Shown here: piece after piece, positions 27,247-37,252 of the stretch | Layout of the letters: every line of letters begins with the position of its first letter | Numbering within the stretch: position 1 is the stretch's first letter | Origin: Maledivibacter sp. | GTDB taxonomy: Bacteria > Bacillota > Clostridia > Peptostreptococcales > Caminicellaceae | Direction: 5' to 3' | DNA length: 64,000 bases | Assembly: GCA_025210375.1 (NCBI GenBank) | Contig: JAOASB010000025.1 | Span: 38,641-102,640 of the forward strand | The notes under the pieces: model-generated | Database searches by the model: none | Told to the model about the DNA's origin: nothing | Seen by the model: the letters and a program-made list of their open reading frames with translations, nothing else | Position numbers and translations under genes: made by a program

Positions 27247-28398
27247 CTATTTTGGTAAATATCCCTTAACGATAAATCCATTCTTTGACTCAAATTCAAC
27301 TTTTCCATTTAAGCTACCTATTCTTTCCTTCATACCCCTTAATCCATAGCCTTCTTTTATACTTTCTGTTCCAATACCATTATCCTTTATATAGAATTCA
27401 ATATATTTGTTATATCTAATTTCTACTTTTACCTTAGTCGCTTTTCCGTGTCTTACAGAATTAGTTAAAGCTTCTTGAACAATTCTATATAATGTTGTAT
27501 CTATATCACGGTTTGTACTTACATGTTCTCCAATGATTTTGAATTCTATCTCTATACCTGCTGCAATAGAAAATTCATCTATCAATTCTCCTATTGAATT
27601 TGTTTTCCCTATTGTTTCTTCTACTCTAAGAGTTTCAACTACTCTTCTTATACTTAACAAGCCATCTCGTGCCATCCTTTTGGCACTATTAAGCAATTCC
27701 TTAGATTTATCCATATCTTCATCCATCATATGGGTAGCCATTTCCATTTGCATTATTAGGGCTGTCATATTATGTCCAAGGGTATCATGTATATCCCTCG
27801 CTATACGGTTTCTTTCCTCTATTACTGCTAGGGCTTCTATTTTTTCTGAGTACTCCCTTAGCTTTTTATGGGTACTTAATAGCTCACTATATAATATATC
27901 CTTTTTTTCTTTTTCTTCCTTATTATATTGTGCAAAATTCACTATAACTAATATCAAAGCATTTACAAGTATAAAGAATGCTATTTGAGATAAATTTGCA
28001 AGATTGTTATCGTAGGATATTAATAATATATACTTTACTAGTGATACTCCAACAGTTATTATACTAATTACCAAGCTTTTATCTCTTTTAAGGGTTAAGG
28101 AAACCTCTAATAGTATGACAATATAAAAGGAATGAAAAAAGTAATTTATAAGAAATCTAGAATTATGCTCCAAAAGAAATACTAATAATATATCTATTAG
28201 AAATGAGATGCTTAATAATAGTTCCTTTTTATAAAAAAGCTTTCTAAGGATACCTAAGATTATATATATGACAAATATTCCGGTAAGTCTATACAGCCTA
28301 ATTCCAGAAACATTTTCAAAGTAAACTGCCATATAGAAAATTGGCATTAGAAAGACTATTTTAATTAAGCTAAGTAATCCTTTTTTTCCAAAGTTCAT
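27247..28398 (-). CDS. Sensor histidine kinase (HisKA_3 family)
   Basis: 383 residues. About five or six membrane helices in the first 160 residues with short loops, then the box RDIHDTLGHNMTALIMQMEMA (His near 200) and a HATPase domain with QEALTNSVRHGKA, KDNGIGTES and GYGLRGMKERI. The intramembrane-type sensor plus ABC exporter arrangement is typical of LiaS/BceS-like envelope or peptide-antibiotic stress systems in Firmicutes, though the kinase fold here is the DesK/NarX type. ATG with GAAGGAG upstream. Confidence 0.93.
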   Translation of the reverse strand: MNFGKKGLLSLIKIVFLMPIFYMAVYFENVSGIRLYRLTGIFVIYIILGILRKLFYKKELLLSISFLIDILLVFLLEHNSRFLINYFFHSFYIVILLEVSLTLKRDKSLVISIITVGVSLVKYILLISYDNNLANLSQIAFFILVNALILVIVNFAQYNKEEKEKKDILYSELLSTHKKLREYSEKIEALAVIEERNRIARDIHDTLGHNMTALIMQMEMATHMMDEDMDKSKELLNSAKRMARDGLLSIRRVVETLRVEETIGKTNSIGELIDEFSIAAGIEIEFKIIGEHVSTNRDIDTTLYRIVQEALTNSVRHGKATKVKVEIRYNKYIEFYIKDNGIGTESIKEGYGLRGMKERIGSLNGKVEFESKNGFIVKGYLPK

Positions 28399-28536
28399 TT
28401 TTATTACTCCTTCAAAGTATACTATATATAGAGAAATTCTAGTTTTCTAATAGAATTCCTCTATATAAACCTTAGATTATTGAAGAAGTCCTTTTTGATA
28501 ATCCTATTCGGCATATTGTATATTGACTAAAACTAA

Positions 28537-28570
28537 TTAAAGGGATTGTCTTTTGAGACAACCCCTTTAA
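28537..28570 (-). terminator. Intrinsic terminator downstream of lipoprotein gene
   Basis: TTAAAGGGATTGTC pairs with GACAACCCCTTTAA (one mismatch) around a 6-nt loop, 60 bp beyond the stop of the gene at 28631. The minus-strand side continues with a T-rich stretch. Confidence 0.65.
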
Positions 28571-28630
28571 TAATAACTAACTATATTCATCTTAATAAAT
28601 ATTTGTTCAAATATTTTTTGCCATTAAATA

Positions 28631-29905
28631 TTACTCTTGTCCATTTTCAATATTAATTGAATCTGAAGTATCCTCGAGACGCGGCTCTTGTTCTGCCTTC
28701 ATTAATTCCATATAATTTATTGAATTATCTGATGTCGTCTTTGGAAATTTAATATATATATCTTTATTTATATTAGTAATTTTAGAATCAAATTCAATAT
28801 TTATATCCATAGTAGGAATTGTTTCTTGTTCTACTAAAATGTCTTCACCTTCATTAGAATAATCATTAAAAGCTTCAGCATCAAATGCTATATTTATATT
28901 TCCTGAAGTGTTTACTATATATCCTTTTTTATTAATTTTTAGTTGTATAACTATTCCTTTCTCTCCTATAATCTGAATATCTTTAAAGGACTCAAACACC
29001 TCATCAATATTTTTTAATAATTCTTCTTTTTCTTCCTTTGATATACCTTCATTAAATAATTCACTATAGCCTTTTAGTTCTTCCAGTTCCTCCGGATTTG
29101 CTGAATCAATATTCCCTATGCTCTCTTCAATATAAGTAAAATATTCATGTAAAAGCTCTTTAGATGAATCACTTTCTATGAGTGCATAGGCAACTTGTTT
29201 AATAAATCTCTTAAAGGTTTTATCATCTATCTTAAGCTCATATACTTTAACTGACGCTCCGTCTACCCTATCTATACCTTTGTATTTTATAATTTTTTCA
29301 TCAAAATCAAGATCTTTAGCAAACTCCTTTAAAAATTCATTGAATTTTTTCTTGAATTCATTATTAAATTTTACTAAATCCCTTAATTGACTCATATCTA
29401 TATTTTCTTCTTGGCTTCGTTCTTCATTTACTTCTTGCATTAACTCTTCAAAATCTAGAACTAAATATTCTTTTTCCATATCTTCTTCCGGCATAGACAT
29501 CATCAAAATCGGCGGTAATTTTATTATTTCTTTTAACTTAAAATTATCAATTGAAGTATCTGCATCTACCCATACTGAGGTATTTGTTATCATCCCACCT
29601 AAATCAATGTTTAAATCTACTTGTCCTTTAATTTTCTCTTTATCTTGCTGAGTTTTTTGATTAATAGTAATACTAGAATTATTAACTAGACTGAGCATTT
29701 GAGAGGCTTCTTGTAGTTCTTCCTCTGATGCTCCAATGAGGTCCATACTCATCTTTAATTCTGTACTGCTTTCCATTGATTTTATTTCATTATTTTTTTG
29801 AAGACTATCCATCACCCTTAATTCATTAAAATCACAGCCCGTAAAAATAGCAGATAGAAGTGATAGCATAACAATAAATACAGTAAATCTTATAGTTTTT
29901 TTCAT
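28631..29905 (-). CDS. Lipoprotein, paralogue of the one at 25439
   Basis: About 424 residues. Signal peptide MKKTIRFTVFIVMLSLLSAIFTGC with lipobox FTGC, then a Glu/Asp-rich soluble domain. The mature N-terminus (NNEIKSMESSTELKMSMDL) and several later segments parallel the 25439 lipoprotein, but it is longer, with an added acidic region (EELEELKGYSELFNEGISKEEKEELL). The ATG at 29905 with GAGGAGG upstream is preferred to a TTG five codons earlier that lies in that site. It is set apart from the kinase by its own terminator, so it is a separate unit. Confidence 0.75.
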   Translation of the reverse strand: MKKTIRFTVFIVMLSLLSAIFTGCDFNELRVMDSLQKNNEIKSMESSTELKMSMDLIGASEEELQEASQMLSLVNNSSITINQKTQQDKEKIKGQVDLNIDLGGMITNTSVWVDADTSIDNFKLKEIIKLPPILMMSMPEEDMEKEYLVLDFEELMQEVNEERSQEENIDMSQLRDLVKFNNEFKKKFNEFLKEFAKDLDFDEKIIKYKGIDRVDGASVKVYELKIDDKTFKRFIKQVAYALIESDSSKELLHEYFTYIEESIGNIDSANPEELEELKGYSELFNEGISKEEKEELLKNIDEVFESFKDIQIIGEKGIVIQLKINKKGYIVNTSGNINIAFDAEAFNDYSNEGEDILVEQETIPTMDINIEFDSKITNINKDIYIKFPKTTSDNSINYMELMKAEQEPRLEDTSDSINIENGQE

Positions 29906-30132
29906 AAAATGCCTCCTCAATTAGAATTAACGGCAACTCAAATCTCCCAGTTATTTAGAAAAACAACTCAATAGCTTCTCTAAGACAAGTTTGCCCTTAT
30001 AAATTTTCTATAATATATCTTACCAAATTTACTTATAAATCTTTGTCGAAATTTGTCTTAATTTGTTTATTTATTTTTTCATTCTATCAAATTAGGAAAA
30101 AAGTCCTATAAGCAAATTTAAAAACTCCTATA

Positions 30133-32001
30133 CTAATTTTTCAATTTATCCATAGCTGGAAGTATATCAAGTATCTCAAAGGCTATCTGTATCTTGAGTC
30201 TTTGATCATAATTATTTAAATCTACATTTAATAGATTCATTATTCTCTTTAACCTATAGCTAAGGGTATTCCCATGAATATGAAGATAATCCTTAGTATA
30301 GGTCCAGTTTCCGTTACTCTTTATATAAATTTTGAGTGTATTAAGATATTCATCCCTTGTATTTTTTTGATAGTCTAAGAGAGCCCCAAGGGTTTTTGAA
30401 ATAAAATACTCAAGATCCTTTTTATCATTGTTTAAAAGTATTTTCTTTACATGTAGGTCATCATAAAATATATATAAGCTTTCTCCTGCCATGTTCCTAG
30501 TCATCCTCACAGCTTGTATGGCATTATAGTAGGAGGTTTTAAAGCTTTTGAGACCACTAATTTCGTCGCTAACTCCTGCTCTAACCTTCTTTTTTCCGTA
30601 CCTGCTAAAAAAGCTCACATTATTTTCCGTCACAATATCCTTTAAAAAAACCTCTATCTTATCTCTGTTATTGCCATTACTAAATTGAAGTACAACAATA
30701 ATTCTATTGCCCTTAATTAAAGTTATAGGATTTGAAAAAATTTTATTTATCTTCTGGCTAACGGAATTATAATAATACTCTATATATTTTTTTAGTTCCT
30801 TTTCATAATTTTCTTGGTCATTAACTTCCTTATCCCTTTCGACCTCAATTACTATTATTCGATGCTTCTTATCAAACCGAAATCCATAGTTTTTGGCACA
30901 TTTGATTATATAATCCTTGTTCTGATTAGTAATAAGACTCTCAAGAAAATCTCCTTTAAGGGCTTGTTCCATATTGCTAAGCTCACTTATCTTTAACATC
31001 TCAAGGGCAAGTATAGTCACACTTCTTTCTACTGTAATATTATCGAGTTCTGGATAATGGTCATTGTCTGATACAACACAAAGCCACCCCAATGTGTCCT
31101 TATTGACCATTATGGGAGAGAAATAAAAATACAAGTCCTTCTCCCCATAAAAATACTTTGATCTTTCACTTTCTCTTAAATACCTTGTAAAATTATAATC
31201 TATTGATTTGATGGTATCAAAACTAGAATAGTAGTTGAAAATATAATTATTTATATTATAAAACAAATCAATTATAAATACGTCTCTTTTTAGTAATGTT
31301 GATACCTCAAGAAGAATATCTTCAATTGTGCATCCATTTAATACCATTTCCGTGAATCTACTGTGGAGCCCTGTAGAATATCTATACTTGTTTCTTTCAG
31401 ACTCCAACATCTTATTATATTTTTCAAGTTCAATATTATTTCTTAATTGTCTTTCATAGTTTTGGGCATTGATTATAGCTATAGTCGCTTGTATAGATAT
31501 TGCTTCAAGCAGTGATACATCATCTTCCGTAAGGGAAGCATGATTTTCAAAATTATCTATAACTATTACACCTATGCATTCTTCCCTATAGATCAATGGA
31601 CAGCATATGGATTCTAGAAGATTACTTGATTTTTTTTTCAGGGACTTTTCTAGTATTTTTATATTTTCATCTCTCATCGTCCCCATAGCTTCTTTTGTTT
31701 CCTTAAAATTACTGAAAAATAGGGGTTTTTGTTTCAGAAAAGCGATTCCTGTCATGGATTCTCCAGGATAAAGCTTAGCCTTAGTAATACTATGATCAAA
31801 GCCTTTAAATGCTCTTATTTCGAGGAAGCCTGTATCCTTATTGTACAGAAAAATAACTCCAGTATCTCCTCCCTTTATTAATTCAAGGGATTTCTCCAAA
31901 AGGAAATCCAATACATAGTCCATATCCCGAGTAGAATTAAGTATCTTACTAGCTTGAAAAAGCTCTTCAAGTCTTTTAACTTTATTCTCTAACATATCCA
32001 T
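30133..32001 (-). CDS. GAF-PucR type transcription regulator
   Basis: 622 residues. An N-terminal GAF domain (about 10-185; GGDTGVIFLYNKDTGFLEIRAF, GESMTGIAFL, CCPLIYREECIGVIVIDN), a central region of PucR style (about 200-480), and the PucR C-terminal helix-turn-helix YLNTLKIYIKSNGNWTYTKDYLHIHGNTLSYRLKRI. PucR-family proteins switch purine, sugar-acid or amino acid catabolic genes on in response to the GAF-bound signal. It is divergent from the permease/amidohydrolase operon across a 298-bp gap and is its likely regulator. Confidence 0.88.
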   Translation of the reverse strand: MDMLENKVKRLEELFQASKILNSTRDMDYVLDFLLEKSLELIKGGDTGVIFLYNKDTGFLEIRAFKGFDHSITKAKLYPGESMTGIAFLKQKPLFFSNFKETKEAMGTMRDENIKILEKSLKKKSSNLLESICCPLIYREECIGVIVIDNFENHASLTEDDVSLLEAISIQATIAIINAQNYERQLRNNIELEKYNKMLESERNKYRYSTGLHSRFTEMVLNGCTIEDILLEVSTLLKRDVFIIDLFYNINNYIFNYYSSFDTIKSIDYNFTRYLRESERSKYFYGEKDLYFYFSPIMVNKDTLGWLCVVSDNDHYPELDNITVERSVTILALEMLKISELSNMEQALKGDFLESLITNQNKDYIIKCAKNYGFRFDKKHRIIVIEVERDKEVNDQENYEKELKKYIEYYYNSVSQKINKIFSNPITLIKGNRIIVVLQFSNGNNRDKIEVFLKDIVTENNVSFFSRYGKKKVRAGVSDEISGLKSFKTSYYNAIQAVRMTRNMAGESLYIFYDDLHVKKILLNNDKKDLEYFISKTLGALLDYQKNTRDEYLNTLKIYIKSNGNWTYTKDYLHIHGNTLSYRLKRIMNLLNVDLNNYDQRLKIQIAFEILDILPAMDKLKN

Positions 32002-32032
32002 TATCTTTTTTCCACCTTTAACCCAATGTATT

Positions 32033-32160
32033 TACTTGAGCAAATTGTATAATTCCTTTCTTTAAAAACCATCTACTACATGTAGTTTTAAAATCCTCAA
32101 GGCTATACCATATATATTATGCAACTTAGTCAAGTAAAAATCATGCCATTTCATCACTTA
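32033..32160. repeat. Hairpin element B, copy 2
   Basis: The left end TACTTGAGCAAATTGTATAA, the CTACTACATGTAG centre, CCATATATATTATGCAA and the right end CATGCCATTTCATCACTTAA align with the other B copies. It fills about half of the divergent regulator/permease promoter region; the remainder is AT-rich with no confident promoter called. Confidence 0.8.
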
Positions 32161-32299
32161 ATTATGATTGTATAAGAATACACCAAATTTGTCTATGAAA
32201 TTTTGTTGCTTGCAACATAGAAAAAAGTAATTATAGCTGATACAATATTTAGAATATACAATTTATTAAATAAACTTAATAAATCAAGGAGGTTATAAA

Positions 32300-33493
32300 A
32301 TGAGTTTATTAATGGCATTTTCTGTTGTACTGGTAGTATTAGCCATAGGCGATATTATATCTACCAAAACCAAGGCATTTATTCCATCTGTATTTGTTGC
32401 TGCACTATTATTCTTATTTGGATTTTGGACTTTCTTCCCTCCAGATATCATAGATCTTGCAGGCTTCCAAAAACCAATCATTTATTTGTCCATGTACTTA
32501 TTAGTAACTCATATGGGTACTTTATTAACGGTTAAGGAATTAATTAGCCAATGGAGAACCATTACTATTGCACTACTAGGTATCATAGGTATTTGTGCCC
32601 TTACACTTACCCTTGGTAGAGTGCTTTTTGGCTGGGAAACTGCTGTAATAGCTACTCCACCATTAACAGGGGGCATCGTAGCTGCAATAATAATGTCAGA
32701 GGCTGCTACTAAAATAGGTATGGAGGATCTAGCAGTATTAGCTATTGTCACTTATGTAATGCAGGGCTTTGTTGGTTACCCACTAACGGCATTCATGCTA
32801 AAAAAAGAAGGTAATAGACTTTTAAAGGGCTTTAGATCCGGTGAACTTAAAGCTGCTGAAGAAACCGCAGCCAGTATAGAGTCTGATAATACAAAGGAAA
32901 AGAAAAAACTTATACCTGCTGTACCTAAAAATTATCTAACCACCTATGTCATTCTTGCAAAGTTAGGTATAACTGCATTGGCAGCTGTACAATTTGCAAA
33001 TTTGATTAAACCGGTATTAGATATATCGCCATTTGTTATGTGTCTATTTTTTGGTGTAATTGCTCAAGAACTTGGCTTTGTAGAGCAAAGACCCCTTAAT
33101 CTATCAAATTCATTTGGTTTCCTTATTACAGGACTAATGGCATTCATATTTGCTGGTCTTGCTAAAGCCACACCTTCAATGCTTTCTAAGATAGCTCTTC
33201 CCCTTGCGGGAATTATTATTCTAGGTGTTTCTGGAATGGCTATTCTTTCAATGCTAGGTGGTAAAAAATTAGGATATTCTAAGGAAATGTCCTTTGCAAT
33301 AGCACTTACAGCACTTTATGGATTCCCCCCAAACTACATTCTTACTGAAGAAGCATCCAAATCCCTCGCTGAAACCGATGAGGAGAAAGAATTTCTTATG
33401 GATGAAATGCTTCCTAAAATGCTTGTTGGAGGGTTTACCACAGTTACAATTGTATCTGTAATAATTGCAGGTATATTTACTAAACTATTATAA
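32300..33493 (+). CDS. Multi-spanning permease of unknown substrate
   Basis: 397 residues, about ten membrane helices in two halves separated by a charged loop near residues 180-215 (EETAASIESDNTKEKKK). Helix-break sequences such as IATPPLTGGIVAAIIMSEAATK and the second-half PPNYILTEEASK look like ion-coupled carrier re-entrant loops, similar in style to glutamate/citrate-type symporters, but I cannot place it in a named family. ATG with AAGGAGG upstream. First gene of a run with three M20 amidohydrolases, so it probably imports the N-acyl or N-carbamoyl compound they hydrolyse. Confidence 0.65.
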   Translation: MSLLMAFSVVLVVLAIGDIISTKTKAFIPSVFVAALLFLFGFWTFFPPDIIDLAGFQKPIIYLSMYLLVTHMGTLLTVKELISQWRTITIALLGIIGICALTLTLGRVLFGWETAVIATPPLTGGIVAAIIMSEAATKIGMEDLAVLAIVTYVMQGFVGYPLTAFMLKKEGNRLLKGFRSGELKAAEETAASIESDNTKEKKKLIPAVPKNYLTTYVILAKLGITALAAVQFANLIKPVLDISPFVMCLFFGVIAQELGFVEQRPLNLSNSFGFLITGLMAFIFAGLAKATPSMLSKIALPLAGIIILGVSGMAILSMLGGKKLGYSKEMSFAIALTALYGFPPNYILTEEASKSLAETDEEKEFLMDEMLPKMLVGGFTTVTIVSVIIAGIFTKLL

Positions 33494-33555
33494 AATTTTA
33501 AAATAGGCTGAGCTACAGGGCATATTCAAAAAAGTATTTCTTTAGTTTAGCATTG

Positions 33556-33597
33556 GGGTGTATAGCAATGGATTAAATTCCTCCTTGCCATACACCC
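33556..33597 (+). promoter_or_regulatory. Stem-loop between permease and hydrolase genes
   Basis: GGGTGTAT-A-GCAA pairs with TTGC-C-ATACACCC around a 16-nt loop, followed by ATTCTAATTAGAAT, a 14-bp palindrome (33599-33612), and then the ribosome site of the next gene. There is no T run, so it looks more like an mRNA-stability or processing structure than a terminator. Confidence 0.45.
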
Positions 33598-33626
33598 TAT
33601 TCTAATTAGAATTGGAGGTCTGTATT

Positions 33627-34865
33627 ATGAAGACAAATTTGAATAGGATAAAAAGGGATATAGAGGAGCTTTCGAAATTTAATGCCACTCCGGGTCAAGG
33701 ACTCACAAGATTTTCACTCACCCCTGAGGATAGGGGCGCACGGGAATATATAAGAAACGAACTTTTAAACCTAGGCCTTGAGGTTTATGAAGATTCTGCG
33801 GGCAGTATATTTGGTAGAAGAAATGGTCTAAACCATGATCTTCCAGTTATAATGATAGGTTCTCATTTTGACTCCGTTAAAAATGGAGGCAATTTTGATG
33901 GCCCTGCTGGTGTTGTAATGGCCTTAGAGATAATGAGAGTTCTGGAAGAAAATAATGTAAAAACCAAGTACCCCATTGAATTTGTCGGTATGATAGAAGA
34001 AGAAGGTGGACGATTTGGTGCTGGAGTATTTGGAAGCAGAGCTATGACAGGTGCTGTATCCACCCAAGAGTTACATAACAATAAGGATGCCGCTGGCATA
34101 TCGATGGCTGAAGCTTTCAGCAAATTTGGTTTTAATCCAGATGATATTTACAAAGCTCAAAGAAAACCCGAAGATATAAAAGCTTTCATTGAACTCCATA
34201 TAGAACAAGGCCCTATTTTAGAAACAAATAAAAAGGATGTAGGTATAGTTGAGTTTATAGTTGGGATAAATGAATTCAAGGTTATAGTAAGGGGTAGACC
34301 CGATCATGCGGGAACCACTCCAATGAACATGAGGTCCGACGCTCTTATTACGGCATCAAATGTAATTGGAAAAATTCCTAGCTATGCAAAGCAGGCTGGC
34401 GAAGGCACCGTGGCTACGGTGGGAACACTTAGCGTCAATCCCGGAGCAGCAAATATTATTCCCGGTGAGGTTACCTTCACAGTTGATATCAGATCAAAAA
34501 AGAGTGACTGCATAAAGGAAGTAAAGGATAAAATTATCAAAGCCCTTGATTTAGAAGTTAAAGCTGCCCCAGTAAAAATAGAGATAATAGAAATGTTAGA
34601 TGTAAAACCCGTTAAAATGTCTGAAGAAATAATAGATAGTCTCGAAAAAAGCGTGGAAGCAAATGATTTTTCCCATGTTAAAATGCTTAGTGGAGCGGGT
34701 CATGATGCTATGATCATGACTGCAATAACAGATGTTGGATTAATATTCGTACCCAGCAAGGATGGTAGAAGCCATTGTCCAGAGGAATGGACTGATTATG
34801 AAGATTTACAAAAAGGTATTGAGACCATATATAATACAATACTAGACCTAGGGGAGGTAATTTAA
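33627..34865 (+). CDS. Zn-dependent amidase/hydantoinase-type M20 hydrolase (N-carbamoyl amino acid or allantoate amidohydrolase family)
   Basis: 412 residues. Metal ligands are visible in MIGSHFDSVKNGGNFDGPAGV (His and bridging Asp), MIEEEGGRFGAGVFGSR (Glu pair) and FIELHIEQGPILE (His), with a C-terminal SGAGHDAMIM (His). DHAGTTPMNMRSDAL is the dimer/lid motif of the HyuC/AllC family, distinct from the two following genes. The ATG at 33627 has TTGGAGG at good spacing; the longer TTG frame overlaps it. Its stop abuts the next start codon. Confidence 0.9.
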   Translation: MKTNLNRIKRDIEELSKFNATPGQGLTRFSLTPEDRGAREYIRNELLNLGLEVYEDSAGSIFGRRNGLNHDLPVIMIGSHFDSVKNGGNFDGPAGVVMALEIMRVLEENNVKTKYPIEFVGMIEEEGGRFGAGVFGSRAMTGAVSTQELHNNKDAAGISMAEAFSKFGFNPDDIYKAQRKPEDIKAFIELHIEQGPILETNKKDVGIVEFIVGINEFKVIVRGRPDHAGTTPMNMRSDALITASNVIGKIPSYAKQAGEGTVATVGTLSVNPGAANIIPGEVTFTVDIRSKKSDCIKEVKDKIIKALDLEVKAAPVKIEIIEMLDVKPVKMSEEIIDSLEKSVEANDFSHVKMLSGAGHDAMIMTAITDVGLIFVPSKDGRSHCPEEWTDYEDLQKGIETIYNTILDLGEVI

Positions 34866-36029
34866 ATGAATGTTAAAGAGCTTGCGAAAAAGTATAAGCA
34901 ATACGCTATAGATATGAGAAGAGAATTTCACATGAATCCAGAACCAAGTATGAAGGAGGTAAGAACCTCTGATAGAGTTATTGAAGAGCTGACAAAACTA
35001 GGAGTTGAGTGCAAAAAAATAGCTGGAACAGGGGTAATAGGAATAATCAAGGGTTCCTCTAATGGTAAAACCATAGCCCTTAGGGCAGACATGGATGCCC
35101 TTGAGGTACAAGAAGAGAATGACACAGAATACAAATCAAAAACTCCCGGTTTAATGCATGGCTGTGGTCATGACGGCCATACAGCCGGATTACTTACAGC
35201 AGCCAAAATATTAACTGATATGAAGGATGAACTTAAGGGCAGCATCAAATTAATTTTTCAACCCGGTGAGGAAATAGCACAAGGAGCTAAAAAAATGATA
35301 GAAGAAGGTGCTATGGAAGGCGTAGATGGGATATTTGGACTTCATATATGGAATGATGTAGAAGTTGGTAAGGTTTCTGTGGAAGCTGGCCCCAGAATGG
35401 CATCAGCGGGATTATTCAAAATAGATATTGAGGGAAAGGGCGGTCATGGTTCTATGCCCCATCAAGCTGTGGATTCAGTAGTTGTGGGTTCTGCCATGGT
35501 TATGAACCTCCAGTCCCTGGTTAGTAGAGAAATCAGTCCTCTGGACCCTGCTGTTATAAGTGTAGGTATATTTAACTCTGGAACAAGATTTAATGTTATT
35601 GCTGGCAAAGCCTACTTAGAGGGGACAACAAGATGCTTTAGTATGGATGTAAATAATTCCTTTGAAGAAATGATTAAAAGAGTAGCTGAAAACACTGCAA
35701 AAACCTATAGGGCCAATGTTAAGCTTGACTATAAACAACTTGTTATTCCTACAATTAATAATCCAGAGATGTCTGCTATAGCTGAAAAAACAGTGGAAAA
35801 AATCCAAGGAAAAGATGCCCTTATTACCTATGAAAAAACCACGGGTGGAGAAGATTTTTCGTTTTTCACTGAAAAAGCTCCAGGGGTTTTCGCCTTTGTA
35901 GGGTCAAAGAACGAGAAAAAAATAGAATATCATCCCCATCACCATCCAAAATTTGATATTGATGAAGATGCATTAGAGGTTGCTTCAGCATTATATGCTC
36001 AGTTTGCAATCGACTTCTTGAATTTATAA
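34866..36029 (+). CDS. M20 family amidohydrolase (aminoacylase/hippurate hydrolase type), paralogue 1
   Basis: 387 residues. Metal site motifs: ALRADMDAL, MHGCGHDGHTAGLL (Cys, His, His), IFQPGEEIAQGAKKMIEEGA (catalytic and ligand Glu), GLHIWNDVEVG (His), and a C-terminal HPHHHPKFDIDEDAL. The dimerisation domain starts at about 185 with GKGGHGSMPHQAVD. Members remove acyl groups from N-acyl amino acids or hippurate-like amides. The ATG follows the upstream stop directly, inside a GGGGAGG context. Close paralogue of the next gene. Confidence 0.92.
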   Translation: MNVKELAKKYKQYAIDMRREFHMNPEPSMKEVRTSDRVIEELTKLGVECKKIAGTGVIGIIKGSSNGKTIALRADMDALEVQEENDTEYKSKTPGLMHGCGHDGHTAGLLTAAKILTDMKDELKGSIKLIFQPGEEIAQGAKKMIEEGAMEGVDGIFGLHIWNDVEVGKVSVEAGPRMASAGLFKIDIEGKGGHGSMPHQAVDSVVVGSAMVMNLQSLVSREISPLDPAVISVGIFNSGTRFNVIAGKAYLEGTTRCFSMDVNNSFEEMIKRVAENTAKTYRANVKLDYKQLVIPTINNPEMSAIAEKTVEKIQGKDALITYEKTTGGEDFSFFTEKAPGVFAFVGSKNEKKIEYHPHHHPKFDIDEDALEVASALYAQFAIDFLNL

Positions 36030-36076
36030 ATACAAGGGATAAACAACTTTGAGGTCTAATAATAAAGGAGAATAAA

Positions 36077-37243
36077 ATGGATTACAAAAAATTATTAGAG
36101 AATGACAAGGAATATATCGTAAAGTTAAGAAGAGAATTTCATTCTAATCCTGAACCAAGCTGGAAGGAGTTCCAAACATCGAAAAGAATCAAAGAAGAAT
36201 TAAAACGTATTGAAATTCCTTATATTGAAATAGCCGGAACCGGTGTTATCGCTACTATAAAAGGGGATCATCCCGGTAAAACAGTTGCATTGAGGGCAGA
36301 TATGGATGCTCTGGCCGTTAATGAAGAAAATGATATAGAATATAAATCCCAAAATCCAGGAGTAATGCACGCCTGTGGTCATGATGGTCATTCCGCCATG
36401 CTTCTAGGAGCCGCTAGGGCTTTAGTTAAAATAAAGGATAAAATAAAAGGCTCTATTAAGCTAATATTTCAACCTGCCGAAGAACTCGTTCAAGGAGCGA
36501 AAAAACTAATTGAGGAAGGTGCCTTAGAAGGTGTTGATGGTATATTGGGTATACATCTATGGTCTGGCGTCGAAACTGGAAGGATATCCGTAGAGTCTGG
36601 CCCTAGAATGGCCTCTGGTGATCTAGTTATCATAGACATTATAGGTAAGGGTGGACATGGTTCTATGCCCCATCAAGGCGTTGATGCTACTGTCGTAGCA
36701 TCATCACTAATTATGAACACCCAATCAATTTTGAGTAGAGAAATAAGCCCATTAGATCCAGTCGTTTTTACCATAGGTGAGCTTAGAGCGGGTACAAGAT
36801 TCAATGTTATAGCAGAGAAAGCCCATCTTGAGGGCACCATTAGATGCTTTAAACCCGAAATAAGAGCAAAACTTCCCGAGATAATAAAAAGACATGCAAA
36901 TTCTACTGCCTCAACATATAGGGCTAAGGCTGAGGTTCAGTATATAAAGGGAACACCCCCTACTATTAATGATTCAAAATGCTCATCTATTGCTGAAAGT
37001 ACTGTTTTAAGTATGCTTGGTGAAGATGGACTCATGAAAATGGAAAAAACAACAGGTAGCGAGGATATGGCATACTATCTTGAAAAAATACCTGGTTTGA
37101 TAGCCTTCGTTGGAACAAGAAACGCTGAAAAGCAATCGGATTTTCCCCATCATCATCCAAGATTCAATATAGACGAAGATAGCTTAATTATAGGAACTGA
37201 ACTTTATGTTAGATTTGCTATAGATTTTTTAGAAAAATTTTAA
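36077..37243 (+). CDS. M20 family amidohydrolase, paralogue 2
   Basis: 388 residues with the same motifs as its neighbour: ALRADMDAL, MHACGHDGHSAML, IFQPAEELVQGAKKLIEEGALEGVDG, GIHLWSGVETG, GKGGHGSMPHQGVD and FPHHHPRFNIDEDSL. The two genes are similar along their length, pointing to a tandem duplication with probable substrate split. ATG with AAAGGAG upstream, 47 bp after paralogue 1. Last gene before a strong terminator. Confidence 0.92.
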   Translation: MDYKKLLENDKEYIVKLRREFHSNPEPSWKEFQTSKRIKEELKRIEIPYIEIAGTGVIATIKGDHPGKTVALRADMDALAVNEENDIEYKSQNPGVMHACGHDGHSAMLLGAARALVKIKDKIKGSIKLIFQPAEELVQGAKKLIEEGALEGVDGILGIHLWSGVETGRISVESGPRMASGDLVIIDIIGKGGHGSMPHQGVDATVVASSLIMNTQSILSREISPLDPVVFTIGELRAGTRFNVIAEKAHLEGTIRCFKPEIRAKLPEIIKRHANSTASTYRAKAEVQYIKGTPPTINDSKCSSIAESTVLSMLGEDGLMKMEKTTGSEDMAYYLEKIPGLIAFVGTRNAEKQSDFPHHHPRFNIDEDSLIIGTELYVRFAIDFLEKF

Positions 37244-37252
37244 ACCCATAAC

